A DNA stretch of 18,209 nt from contig DPZQ01000230.1 of NCBI GenBank assembly GCA_003536295.1, positions 1-18,209 of the forward strand, written 5' to 3'. Below, piece by piece: positions 1-8,043 of this stretch (position 1 is the first letter of the stretch; every line of letters begins with the position of its first letter). A program made the translations under genes and the position numbers. The notes under the pieces are model-generated. The model worked only from the letters and a program-made list of their open reading frames with translations, had not been told where the DNA came from and made no database searches. The DNA is from Rhodobacter sp. (GTDB lineage: Bacteria; Pseudomonadota; Alphaproteobacteria; Rhodobacterales; Rhodobacteraceae).

Positions 1-1352
1 GCAACGGTCTTGGGCTTTTGGCCAAAGGCCACGCTATTGTCTAGAAATTCAAAATGTATGTTTTTTGAGGTCGACCCAATTGTCGAAAAAAACAAGTTAG
101 GAATGCCGCGATAGGCTTCGATATTGTGATAAAGAAGATCCTCGACCGCTTTATAGCGCCCCGTTTGCAGACCTCGCGACCACGCTCGAGACACGGTGTC
201 TGCGGGCGGGGTGATTATGAAAGACAAATAGACCGTATGGCCAAACCGAGTCAGAAGCTGGCTTTTTCGGCCTGGATCTTGGTCTGGGGCGACGTCAAAA
301 CTATCAAAACGAAACCTATCGATCAAAAGGTGAGGGATATTTTGCGATCCAGCGCGCTCTTCCATCAAAAGATCAAGCTTTTTATCAATTATTTCAAGTT
401 CTTGACCCGTCAGCATAGCAGCAAACTTATAATCTTCCCCCATCGAGGCATAATTCAACAAAAATTTGCGCCAATAATCTGGGCTAATCAGCGCGAAATC
501 TTCCCACGGTACGTTAAGCCGCTCAGCCAACAAGCGTTGTTCTGGTCTTATAGTACTTTTACCCGCAGCAGATGCGCCTTTAACATTCATAAAAAGCGGC
601 TTTGATTGAGTCGGCAAAAGCCGATACCCCAACTCCTTCGCACCTTGGGCCACTAAAGGGTCAAGCCAAAGTCCAATTTGGCGCGAACCAAAGTCATTGG
701 AAACACGCCTCAACGCGAAAGCCACGATCATATCACGATCAGCCATCAGCCGACCTCGATGGCGCAAAATCGCTTCGACGATGTGGATCAGGCTTTGATA
801 AAGGGCGCGCTCGAATTCTTGAGTGCCGTCTGCAACGTGCTTCCAACGCTCAAGAGCAACTTCTTCTTTTGGCTTAGCGTGAGGCAATGGGGCCTTGGCA
901 CGACCAAAGGACCAAAACCTGCGCAAGGGGGTTGGTGGCGTCGGTGCAAAAATATCTTCGTCTAAAATTTTCCCCAACATTTGCGCCGCCTTTGCGCGCA
1001 TTTGGGCAAAGTCTTCGCTGATCTGCGCTTGGTGGGGTGCTATAGCGTGGTTCAAAAGCTGGGCCGCCATGCCGCGTAGATTAAGGCCAAGCTCTTCGTA
1101 ATTTGGACCATCTGGAACAGAAAGTGAGCTGGTGACGCGAATCAACAACTCATGCACAATCAGTCTTTGGCAGGTGAATTCGACCATATCACTGGCAGGC
1201 AGCCCGCAAAAAGCTGCGTCAGCCTTGGCATCTTCATAGCATACACACGCGTTTTCGGTTCGATAAATAGTAACCAAAGGCATAAGACGACTGGGAATTT
1301 CCGAGCTAATACCCGGATCCCATGCGTGAAACTTTGGTTGTTCTTGCGGCAT
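1..1352 (-). CDS. P-loop (zeta-toxin-like) kinase-domain protein, 3' end beyond window
   Basis: The minus strand is open from ATG 1352 to the left edge, giving 450 codons without a stop. An in-frame TAG lies directly before the ATG, and an AGAGG ribosome site sits about 10 nt upstream, so this start is firm. Residues 1-250 match no family I recognise; they look helical, with a Pro/Ala linker near 136-160. A Walker A motif, GASAAGKST, is at residues 259-267. It is followed by LLIDRFRFDSF (about 342-352) and a lid-like arginine-rich segment RAWSRGLQTGRYK (389-401). This layout resembles zeta-toxin/UDP-GlcNAc-kinase-type P-loop kinases fused to a long N-terminal region. The substrate is unknown and no antitoxin partner is visible. 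The smaller 144-aa gene lies 80 nt upstream on the same strand and may be co-transcribed. I am confident in the gene and moderately confident in the fold; the function is inference. The C-terminus is missing. Confidence 0.8.
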   Translation of the reverse strand, partial: MPQEQPKFHAWDPGISSEIPSRLMPLVTIYRTENACVCYEDAKADAAFCGLPASDMVEFTCQRLIVHELLIRVTSSLSVPDGPNYEELGLNLRGMAAQLLNHAIAPHQAQISEDFAQMRAKAAQMLGKILDEDIFAPTPPTPLRRFWSFGRAKAPLPHAKPKEEVALERWKHVADGTQEFERALYQSLIHIVEAILRHRGRLMADRDMIVAFALRRVSNDFGSRQIGLWLDPLVAQGAKELGYRLLPTQSKPLFMNVKGASAAGKSTIRPEQRLLAERLNVPWEDFALISPDYWRKFLLNYASMGEDYKFAAMLTGQELEIIDKKLDLLMEERAGSQNIPHLLIDRFRFDSFDVAPDQDPGRKSQLLTRFGHTVYLSFIITPPADTVSRAWSRGLQTGRYKAVEDLLYHNIEAYRGIPNLFFSTIGSTSKNIHFEFLDNSVAFGQKPKTV

Positions 1353-1432
1353 CTAGGGGCAGCCTCTTTAACTATGACCCCCTATTGATGCGGCAACGCT
1401 GATCAAAGATGCAACCATTTAATGACAAGGTG

Positions 1433-1867
1433 TCAAATCACCAAATCAATCAAATGCCCACTGGTGCCATAGCCACGGTCTTGTAACATTGTACGCGCAC
1501 TGTCCAAATCGGCCTCAGCTCCGCTGCCAGTTGCCAGTTTTTTAAACATATCCATGATATCTTTTGGCAGCGCGGACTTGGGTTTACCCTCACCAGTTAC
1601 CGGGCCGCGCCCGTCTTGGGTGGTGGGTCGCAAAGCCTCAGCGTCAAAACCAGCGGCTCCAATTATGTCGTGCATTTGACGCGACGGGCGGATATCAGCA
1701 GCCCGCAGGCTTTCTTGAATCGAGCGCACATCGCTTTGCGTCATTGATTTGGGATCATATCCTGCCAATGTTTCACGCAAGGCCGTGATCTGCTTATCCG
1801 ACATAGATTGCAAGAATGTCGGGCGCGACGGCATTGGCATAGAAGCGTGTGAAATTGCACCAATCAT
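1433..1867 (-). CDS. hypothetical protein, 144 aa
   Basis: I do not recognise this protein with certainty. It is a small, soluble, charged protein with no convincing signal peptide or membrane segment. A helical unit at about residues 20-75 reads like LSDEQ..L...L..YDP..LT..D...I...L..AGI.P......I..AGFD, a pattern that I recall from small conserved hypothetical proteins of proteobacteria. A Gly/Pro-rich linker (about 80-100) and a second short helical region follow, ending in HLIDLVI. The frame is open back to an ATG at 1882. I chose ATG 1867 because GAAAGG lies 7 nt before it, whereas the ATG at 1882 has no ribosome site at usable distance and sits at the edge of a hairpin. The kinase-like gene lies 80 nt downstream on the same strand. 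The protein-coding call is fairly sure; the function is unknown. Confidence 0.6.
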   Translation of the reverse strand: MIGAISHASMPMPSRPTFLQSMSDKQITALRETLAGYDPKSMTQSDVRSIQESLRAADIRPSRQMHDIIGAAGFDAEALRPTTQDGRGPVTGEGKPKSALPKDIMDMFKKLATGSGAEADLDSARTMLQDRGYGTSGHLIDLVI

Positions 1868-1881
1868 AAGTATGCCTTTCA

Positions 1882-1910
1882 TTTAGAGGACAGAGCGTCT
1901 CTCCTCTAAA
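1882..1910 (-). promoter_or_regulatory. inverted repeat in the leader of the 144-aa gene
   Basis: TTTAGAGGA (1882-1890) and TCCTCTAAA (1902-1910) form perfect 9-bp arms around an 11-nt loop, and the loop can pair further (GAG/CTC). In the minus-strand transcript the hairpin ends 15 nt before the chosen start codon. No T-run follows, so it is not a standard terminator. It also traps the AGAGGAG sequence that would otherwise look like the ribosome site. It may be a leader hairpin or a protein-binding palindrome. Confidence 0.4.
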
Positions 1911-1962
1911 CGGCGCGGCTGGTATTTATGTTAGCTGTTTTTTGTAGATATATCCCCAAGCT

Positions 1963-2799
1963 CTAAAGTTTTTTGGCGTCATTCACGATATTCATCGTGG
2001 CCACACCGCTATTTCCCAGCGCAACCGATGCAAAGGGCCCTCCATGTCGCATTTGCGCAAGGTCTGACGTGTTGGCGGCAGGGGCATCATCCAAAATCTG
2101 GGCTGCAAAGACTTCGGCATTATCTTTAGGCCGATAGCCCAAAAACTGCGCCTTAGCATTATCAACGGGAGCGCGGTCATTGTTTGATACGCCGTAAACA
2201 ATTGCAAAACCTGTGGTGGGCGTATCAATTGCACGCGTGACTAGCTGGATCAGATCGTCATAGCTTAGCCACGTCCCCAGCGCGCGCGCAGAAGTAACTT
2301 GAGCGCAAGATAGGATCCGCAAACAAACAGCCTCAAGGCCACGTTTTTCCCAATACATCCGGCCTAAGTCTTCAGCAAAACATTTAGCCAGCCCATAGAA
2401 TGTGTCAGGACGATGAGCAACGTCAGTGCCTATAAACTCTTGGCGCGGATACATCCCCACCGCGTGAATAGACGAAGCGTAGACAACCCGCTTGACCCCA
2501 AGCTGATAGGCAGCTTCCCAAATATTATAAGCCCCCACAAAATTAGGGCCCAGTAATTGCTCAAAAGGTGCTTCGTCACAAATGGCCCCAAAATGCACAA
2601 CCATATCTGCACCCTCAAGAACCGACGCCATCGCGTCATACTGTGCCAGATCCGCTGAGACATAGGATTCGTTAGCGTAAAGCTTGCCGATGTCAGGTAA
2701 AATATCGGTTGAAACCAACGTTTTTGCCAATTTTGAAAGAGGTTCGCGCAAATAAGAACCAAGCCTGCCGCCTGCACCCGTTAATACCAATTTTTCCAT
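1963..2799 (-). CDS. NAD(P)-dependent SDR, uronate dehydrogenase-like
   Basis: An extended short-chain dehydrogenase of 278 aa. Uronate dehydrogenases oxidise D-galacturonate or D-glucuronate to the aldarolactone using NAD+. Visible features, numbered from the chosen start: nucleotide-binding GAGGRLG at about 8-14, DLAQYDA near 50, VVHFGAICDEAPFEQLL near 67-83, catalytic SS at 109-110, and YGLAK with Tyr135 and Lys139. The segments RPDTFYGLAKCFAEDLGRMY and FLGYRPKDNAEVF match what I remember of Agrobacterium-type uronate dehydrogenase. The protein is slightly longer than that family (about 265 aa) because of a C-terminal tail of about 25 residues. ATG 2799 is preferred over ATG 2805 because AAGGA lies 6 nt before it but abuts the earlier ATG. 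It is the last gene of the hyuA-hyuB-FAD oxidoreductase operon, 47 nt after the FAD gene, so its true substrate may be a pathway intermediate rather than a uronate. Confidence 0.8.
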   Translation of the reverse strand: MEKLVLTGAGGRLGSYLREPLSKLAKTLVSTDILPDIGKLYANESYVSADLAQYDAMASVLEGADMVVHFGAICDEAPFEQLLGPNFVGAYNIWEAAYQLGVKRVVYASSIHAVGMYPRQEFIGTDVAHRPDTFYGLAKCFAEDLGRMYWEKRGLEAVCLRILSCAQVTSARALGTWLSYDDLIQLVTRAIDTPTTGFAIVYGVSNNDRAPVDNAKAQFLGYRPKDNAEVFAAQILDDAPAANTSDLAQMRHGGPFASVALGNSGVATMNIVNDAKKL

Positions 2800-2846
2800 C
2801 TTCATTCCTTTTTACACATCTATTGGCCCAAATTGGGAAACTGAGA

Positions 2847-4073
2847 CTAAATGATCGCCCGTTCTTTGATCGCTGTGGCCGACCGCACCCGCGCATAACC
2901 AAAGTCTGACAAATCAAGACTTCGATATGCGCCATAGGTGATCAGCTCGGCCATCCCACGGCCCATCGCGGGCGACTGTTGCAAACCATGACCCGAAAAC
3001 CCATTAATAAACATAAAGTTTTTCATCTGATCGTGGGGCCCAATTATGGCATTTTGATCCAGAAGATTATAGGCATAATGCCCCGCCCATTCGGTGATGA
3101 TTTTCAGGCATTCAAACTGAGGAATGCGTGTGGCGATGATCGGCCAGACGTGGCTTTCCCAAAGGTTATGATCCATAGTAAAATCATCAAAATCAACAGC
3201 CGGATCTTCGGCCGTATGGCCCCCTGCCATATAGGTTTTAGGCCCGTCTTGGCGCACATGCACTCCCGAAGGGTCAATTGTTAGCGGCAAGTTTCGATCA
3301 AGCGGACTTTGTGCCGAAAATACCCAAGTAAAGCGTTTGCGTGCCTCGACCGGCAAATCAATTCCTGCCATTTGCGCCGTGCGCGCACCGCGTGGCCCCG
3401 AGGCATTGACTACAACACCCGCCGCAACTACCTGCCCAGTCGCAAGGGTCACCGACTGCACGCGCGCCCCACCCGACGCGCACGTTATGCCGACGACCTC
3501 ATTTCCTACATACTCAACCCCTTTTTCGCGCGCCGACCTACGCCACCATTCAAACACGGTCCCGCTGTCCCAATAGCCTTCATCCAAAGTGTTGATCGAT
3601 CCAAGCAAAATATCGTCCAGATTATAAAAGGGATATTCGGCTCGAATTTCGTTGGGCGTCAGAATACGCGTGCCCGCCCCTTGGGCCTTTTGCAACTTTT
3701 GATTGTCGCGCAGCACTTGGGCAAAGGCGGGTTGATCAGCCAGATAAAGATAGCCGAAATTTTGAATGCTCAGGACAGGTACCCGCGTATCACCGCCCAT
3801 AAAGTTACGAAAATTTTTCACATAATCAGCGGCGAATTGCGAAATTTGGATGTTTAGCCTGGTTGAATATTGCTGACGCATACAAGAATTACTGTGCATG
3901 GTTGACGATTTTTGAAAGGTCAAGTCACGCTCAACCACCAAAACAGACCCATCAAAATCAGGATTAGAGGCCAAAAACCATGCGGTTGACGAGCCCATCA
4001 TGGCACCACCAATGATCACCACATCATAGTTGGTCTTTTGGGGGGCAGAGGGTGCAACACTAGCGGCGCTCAA
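2847..4073 (-). CDS. FAD-dependent oxidoreductase, DAO family, FOXRED1-like
   Basis: A 408-aa flavoenzyme of the DAO superfamily (sarcosine oxidase, glycine oxidase and relatives). These enzymes oxidise amines or amino acids at a C-N bond. The Rossmann motif is at 18-34 (VVIIGGAMMGSSTAWFL) and the acidic strand end VVERD at 46-50. NASGPRGA is at 223-230, and a C-terminal FAD contact NGFSGHGLQQSPAMGRG at 357-373. The order and wording of the segments (DEGYWD, VEARKR, VWP....RIP.FE) closely follow FOXRED1. Oddity: the second Gly of GxGxxG is Ala24. The start is TTG at 4073, overlapping the hyuB stop as TTGA, with a strong AGGAG 7 nt upstream; no ATG fits. Translational coupling with hyuB suggests the two act on the same pathway. 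An N-methyl amino acid such as sarcosine is a possible substrate, but that is inference. Confidence 0.85.
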   Translation of the reverse strand: MSAASVAPSAPQKTNYDVVIIGGAMMGSSTAWFLASNPDFDGSVLVVERDLTFQKSSTMHSNSCMRQQYSTRLNIQISQFAADYVKNFRNFMGGDTRVPVLSIQNFGYLYLADQPAFAQVLRDNQKLQKAQGAGTRILTPNEIRAEYPFYNLDDILLGSINTLDEGYWDSGTVFEWWRRSAREKGVEYVGNEVVGITCASGGARVQSVTLATGQVVAAGVVVNASGPRGARTAQMAGIDLPVEARKRFTWVFSAQSPLDRNLPLTIDPSGVHVRQDGPKTYMAGGHTAEDPAVDFDDFTMDHNLWESHVWPIIATRIPQFECLKIITEWAGHYAYNLLDQNAIIGPHDQMKNFMFINGFSGHGLQQSPAMGRGMAELITYGAYRSLDLSDFGYARVRSATAIKERAII

Positions 4074-5776
4074 AAGATATCTCCTTTTTTCGCAACCTCT
4101 AAGACTCGGTCTATAAGATCGGACGAAAGGCCGTAATGCTTTTGCGCTGTTTCTTTAGAAATATAGCCCAAGGCCAGATCGCGTCGGACCAAGACCGGAT
4201 CCCGCAGAGCCGCGCTTCCGTAGCCCGCACCGCCTGGAAAAGCCATCATGACGCGCCGCCCGTGCGGTACAAATTGCTTACCTTTTCCACGCATCTTCGT
4301 GCCATCATCTTGACCAATCAAGGTTGGCGCACCCTCTTGCCCGCCACGTCGGCCACGTGCGGGGTAATTGACGCGGTCAAACATAGCTTGAATGTCAAAT
4401 TCGTGACCCTCCTGTGCGCCTACTTCCATAAATTGCCCCAAACCGCCGCGATAGGTACCTGCGCCGCCTGAGTCTGGGCGCAGCTCTTTGCGCCAAATGA
4501 TGACAGGGCCTGTTTGCTCCGTGGCCTCAACCGGCATAGTCATCACACCCGACGGAAAGGCCGTAGCGTTTAATCCATCAAGCAAAGGGCGCGCACCTGC
4601 ACCACCAGAGTTAAAAGTCAAAACCTCGGCGCGGCGCGCGCTTGCTGGGGCGGGCTCATCGGTCCGCGGCCTCAAGGAAACTTGAAAGTTGCACAGGCAT
4701 CCCGCCCCTTCGGCGGGCACGCAGTTTGGTAATAATTGGTCAAGCGCTGCGTAGATCGTATCGGGAACCATGTGACCAATGACATGGCGCAAGGCGACGG
4801 GTGCGGGATGTACCGCGTTTAAGATACAATTTTCAGGGGCACTAACCTCAAACGGTGCAAGCGAGGCGGCATTATTGGGAATTTCAGGGGCGATTGCACA
4901 TTTTAGCGCATAACATGCATAGGCTTTTGTATAGACTAGGGGCACGTTAATTCCCTTTTTATCCAAGCCCGAAGTGCCCTGCCAATCAGTTAAAATTCGA
5001 TCAGGATGAATAGTGAGCCGCACGTGCAAATCAATTGGAATGTCATAACCATCAATCCGCATATGCCCCAAGGCGCTGCCTTGCGGCAAAGCGGCGATGC
5101 GCTCAAGCGTGGCAAGGCGCGAATTGGTAAGAATAAAGTCTGAAATGGCCTGTAAATCAGTCAGCTCAAATTCAGCCATCATATCAACCAACCGTCGGTG
5201 GCCAATTTCATTGCACGTAGCCAAAGCATAGACATCCCCCACCAGCTGATCGGGTTCGCGCACATTACCGCGGATGATACGGATTAACGTTTCGTCGATC
5301 TGTCCTTTGTCGATCAATTTCATGATCGGGATATAAAGCCCTTCTTCATAAACCGAATTGGCGTCCGCCCCGAAGCCACGGCCGCCTATGTCTACAATAT
5401 GGGCGGTACAGGCAAAAAAACCGGCATGCTGGCCTTTGTAAAATGATGGGGTGACCACAGTAATATCATGTAAATGACCCGTGCCTTCCCACGGATCATT
5501 GGTAATATAGACGTCCCCCTCGCTAATATTTTTGCGGCCAATACGGCGTATGAAATGCGCCACTGCGTCGGCCATGGCATTCACATGGCCAGGCGTGCCC
5601 GTAACGGCTTGCGCCAACATATCGCCTTGAGCATTATAAACACCTGCTGACAAATCTCCGGCTTCGCGCACCGACGTTGAAAATGCTGTGCGAACAAGAG
5701 CTTGCGCCTGTTCTTCCACTATAGAAATCAATCGGTTCCACATAACTTGCGAGGCTACTTTTGAAGGTTTTTTCAT
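4070..5776 (-). CDS. hyuB: hydantoinase B/oxoprolinase family protein (HyuB)
   Basis: A 568-aa protein of the hydantoinase B family, the partner subunit of HyuA in ATP-dependent hydantoinases, 5-oxoprolinase and related carboxylases. Together the two subunits use ATP to open a cyclic amide or activate a carbonyl. The N-terminus (RTAFSTSVREAGDLSAGVYN, about 29-48), GTPGHVNAM (60-68) and NDPWEGTGHLHD (93-104) are family signatures. A Gly-rich stretch GGAGTYRGGLGQF and a late GGAGYG are also typical. The start is ATG 5776, one base after the hyuA stop, with AAAGAGG 6 nt upstream; the open frame extends 18 codons further but has no reason to start there. The gene overlaps the next gene at its stop. 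Length is normal for the family. The substrate cannot be read from sequence; with creatinase 12 kb away, N-methylhydantoin is one candidate. Confidence 0.92.
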   Translation of the reverse strand: MKKPSKVASQVMWNRLISIVEEQAQALVRTAFSTSVREAGDLSAGVYNAQGDMLAQAVTGTPGHVNAMADAVAHFIRRIGRKNISEGDVYITNDPWEGTGHLHDITVVTPSFYKGQHAGFFACTAHIVDIGGRGFGADANSVYEEGLYIPIMKLIDKGQIDETLIRIIRGNVREPDQLVGDVYALATCNEIGHRRLVDMMAEFELTDLQAISDFILTNSRLATLERIAALPQGSALGHMRIDGYDIPIDLHVRLTIHPDRILTDWQGTSGLDKKGINVPLVYTKAYACYALKCAIAPEIPNNAASLAPFEVSAPENCILNAVHPAPVALRHVIGHMVPDTIYAALDQLLPNCVPAEGAGCLCNFQVSLRPRTDEPAPASARRAEVLTFNSGGAGARPLLDGLNATAFPSGVMTMPVEATEQTGPVIIWRKELRPDSGGAGTYRGGLGQFMEVGAQEGHEFDIQAMFDRVNYPARGRRGGQEGAPTLIGQDDGTKMRGKGKQFVPHGRRVMMAFPGGAGYGSAALRDPVLVRRDLALGYISKETAQKHYGLSSDLIDRVLEVAKKGDIF

Positions 5777-5777
5777 C

Positions 5778-7850
5778 TTAGGCCTCTTTCGCAATAACGT
5801 CGATACAGCCGTCTGACAGAATATGTGCAAAGCGGCTTTGAGTCAGCACAACGGTGGTTTCTTCTTCTGTGATCAAAGCCGGGCCCTGAACGACCGAACC
5901 TAAAGCCAAATCGGCGCGCGCAAACACCTGCGAAGCGGTGGCCACCCCAAGGGCCGCATCAAATAAATCACGCTGCCCCAATGGTGTGGCGTTTAAACCG
6001 ATTGAGGGAGCTTTAGCGGCACGTTCTGCCTTGATGGTAGCCGTCGCAGCATTGACTGACCAGACCGTGATTTCCACCTCCATACCCGCGACCGAGCGCC
6101 CAAAAAGCTTTGCATAAAGCGATTCAAACAGCGCCAAATAGGTGTCATGGTCTGGTACATCAATATGAGTTTGGGTTAGAGGGACGGGAATTTCCCAGCC
6201 CTGCCCCGCATATCGCATGTATACTTTATAGTCTGCAAAAATAGGAGCTGTCGCATCGCATGAGCGCACAAATTTTGTGGCCTCTTGCGCCATTTCGACA
6301 AAAAGTGATTTGATCACCTCCGGGTTAAAATGCACCATGCGCATAAAAACTGAGCGGTTTGCCTCAAAGCTAAAAGGCGCACGCAAAAAACCAATGGCCG
6401 AACCTACGCCCGCCCCTTGGGGTACAAGACATCGACCAACCCCCAGCTTTTCACACAGGCGTGCCGCATGCAAAGGAGCCGCGCCACCAAAGGCAATCAT
6501 CGTATAGCCTGCAAGGTCTTCGCCGTTTTCAACTGCATGCACCCGTGCGGCGTTGGCCATGTTTTCATCAACCACTTCAGCAAGCCCCCATGCTGCCTCT
6601 AGCGGGTCCATCTCAAGCTTTTCGCCCAAATGCACCGCTAGGGCGCTGACAGATTGCGCAATAGAAAGCGGGATCGCGCCACCTGCAAAACTTTCAGGAT
6701 CAAGCTTGCCCAAAATCAAATCCGCATCTGTGACCGCAGGGCGCGTGCCGCCACGGCCATAACAGGCGGGTCCGGGCTCGGATCCGGCACTTTCTGGCCC
6801 CACGCGGATTTGGTTCATCCCATCAACATGGGCCAAACTGCCGCCACCGGCCCCAATTTCGACCATATCAATGACGGGAATGGAAATAGGCATCCCGGAG
6901 CCCTTCTTAAACCTATAAGAACGCGCCACCTCAAATACCCGCGCGGTTTTGGGCGATTGATTTTTGATCAAGCAAATCTTGGCCGTTGTTCCTCCCATGT
7001 CAAAAGACAAGACCTTATCAAGCCCATGACGCGCTGCTATATCTGCCGCGAAAACGGCACCCCCTGCAGGGCCTGACTCAACCAACCGCACCGGAAATTC
7101 AGCGGCATTTTCAAGCGAGATAATTCCTCCCCCCGAATGCATCAAAAAAATCGGACACTCTGCGCCTTCTTGGGCCAATGATTGCGCCAATCGGCCAAGA
7201 TAGCTTTTCATTAAAGGCTTGATGTAGGCGTTGGCGATGGTGGTGTTGAAGCGCTCATATTCGCGCATTTGTGGTGATACTTCGCAAGATAGTGAGACCA
7301 TCACATTGGGTAAACGGCGTTTAAGTACCTCGTATATCATGCGCTCATGGGCGTCATTCACATAGGAATGTAAAAGGCCCACTGCGATGCTTTCGTAATT
7401 GGCAAGTTCCAACTCATCTACTAAGAATTCAATCTGTGCTTGCTCAAGGGCAATCAGCACCTGACCGCTGGCATCCATTCTTTCGCGCACAGTATAACGT
7501 CGATTGCGTGGCAAAAGCGGCTCAGGCAGTACAAGATTTAGGTCATACTGCTCAAAACGGCTTTCGGTGCGCATTTCAATGACATCACGAAACCCTTCGG
7601 TGGTGATCAATGCAGTTTTGGCGCCGCGCCGCTCAATCAATGCATTTGTGGCAAGCGTAGTTCCATGAATTATCTGCGTGACCATGCCAACAGAAATCGC
7701 CGCTTTTTTACAAACGCGGTGCATCCCCTCGATAATGGCACGTTCGGGCGCGTCATAGGTGGTTAGAACTTTGGCCGAATAGCGCTGATCGCCGTTTTCC
7801 AACACCACATCAGTAAAAGTTCCACCTATATCAACCCCAAGCCGCGCCAT
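5778..7850 (-). CDS. hyuA: hydantoinase A/oxoprolinase family protein (HyuA), ATP-binding subunit
   Basis: A 690-aa protein of the HyuA/N-methylhydantoinase A family, with an actin/hexokinase-like ATPase fold. It starts MARLGVDIGGTFTDVVL, with the phosphate-binding motif DIGGTFTD at 7-14. IHGTTLATNALIERRGAKTA follows at about 61-80. The second half begins with VESGPAGG (257-264) and the second phosphate loop DMGGTTAK (284-291), then EIGAGGGS and GPACYGRGG, all hallmarks of the family. ATG 7850 is chosen because GGAG lies 6 nt upstream and the known N-terminus begins there. The frame stays open 84 codons further upstream, but those residues do not resemble the family and would cover the control region. 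It is the first gene of a four-gene minus-strand operon and divergent from denD. Members act on hydantoins, 5-oxoproline, acetone or acetophenone; I cannot choose among these with certainty. Confidence 0.93.
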   Translation of the reverse strand: MARLGVDIGGTFTDVVLENGDQRYSAKVLTTYDAPERAIIEGMHRVCKKAAISVGMVTQIIHGTTLATNALIERRGAKTALITTEGFRDVIEMRTESRFEQYDLNLVLPEPLLPRNRRYTVRERMDASGQVLIALEQAQIEFLVDELELANYESIAVGLLHSYVNDAHERMIYEVLKRRLPNVMVSLSCEVSPQMREYERFNTTIANAYIKPLMKSYLGRLAQSLAQEGAECPIFLMHSGGGIISLENAAEFPVRLVESGPAGGAVFAADIAARHGLDKVLSFDMGGTTAKICLIKNQSPKTARVFEVARSYRFKKGSGMPISIPVIDMVEIGAGGGSLAHVDGMNQIRVGPESAGSEPGPACYGRGGTRPAVTDADLILGKLDPESFAGGAIPLSIAQSVSALAVHLGEKLEMDPLEAAWGLAEVVDENMANAARVHAVENGEDLAGYTMIAFGGAAPLHAARLCEKLGVGRCLVPQGAGVGSAIGFLRAPFSFEANRSVFMRMVHFNPEVIKSLFVEMAQEATKFVRSCDATAPIFADYKVYMRYAGQGWEIPVPLTQTHIDVPDHDTYLALFESLYAKLFGRSVAGMEVEITVWSVNAATATIKAERAAKAPSIGLNATPLGQRDLFDAALGVATASQVFARADLALGSVVQGPALITEEETTVVLTQSRFAHILSDGCIDVIAKEA

Positions 7851-7865
7851 CTTCTTCTCCCGAAA

Positions 7866-7928
7866 TTTGGGACCAAACCGCACAATGTTTGGCCGAATAT
7901 AAGTGGTATATCTGATATTTGGTCGAAT
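7866..7928. promoter_or_regulatory. repeated operator-like boxes in the hyuA/denD divergent region
   Basis: The 193-bp gap between hyuA and denD holds TTTGGCCGAAT (7888-7898) and TTTGGTCGAAT (7918-7928). They are near-identical, in the same orientation, and 30 bp apart, about three helical turns. A third element, TTTGGGACCAAA (7866-7877), is a palindrome built on the same TTTGG half-site. The boxes themselves are imperfectly palindromic. The set looks like binding sites for one dimeric regulator of both transcripts. No regulator gene is in the window. The site assignment is inference. Confidence 0.45.
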
Positions 7929-8017
7929 GCCAGTACGATGCAGCGGAGTTTTTTCACTCAACCTAAAAGCCGATTTTTCAATTGCATAACCCACGATACT
8001 AGGGTGAACTGTTCGAC

Positions 8018-8041
8018 TGGGGGCTACCCCAAAAGGAGGGG
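8018..8041 (+). promoter_or_regulatory. denD ribosome site with competing G/C pairings
   Basis: The leader reads TGGGGGCTACCCC, then AAAAGGAGGGG, then the denD start. CCCC (8027-8030) can pair with the Gs at 8019-8023, leaving AGGAGG free, or with GGGG at 8038-8041, closing a loop around the ribosome site. The Shine-Dalgarno itself is strong and fixes the start at 8044. The switch idea is inference from base pairing only. Confidence 0.3.
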
Positions 8042-8043
8042 TT

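Noticed and set aside
126..1388. Several plus-strand open frames of 68-159 codons
   Set aside because: The opposite strand is open without a stop from 1352 to the left edge, with a ribosome site and a Walker A motif. The plus-strand frames overlap each other and resemble no family.
2827..2837. CCCAAATTGGG palindrome between the FAD gene and the SDR gene
   Set aside because: Arms of only 5 bp within a short operon gap, without a T-tract; likely chance.
5777..5830. An 18-codon N-terminal extension of hyuB inside hyuA
   Set aside because: The start at 5776 has a ribosome site at normal spacing and sits directly after the hyuA stop.
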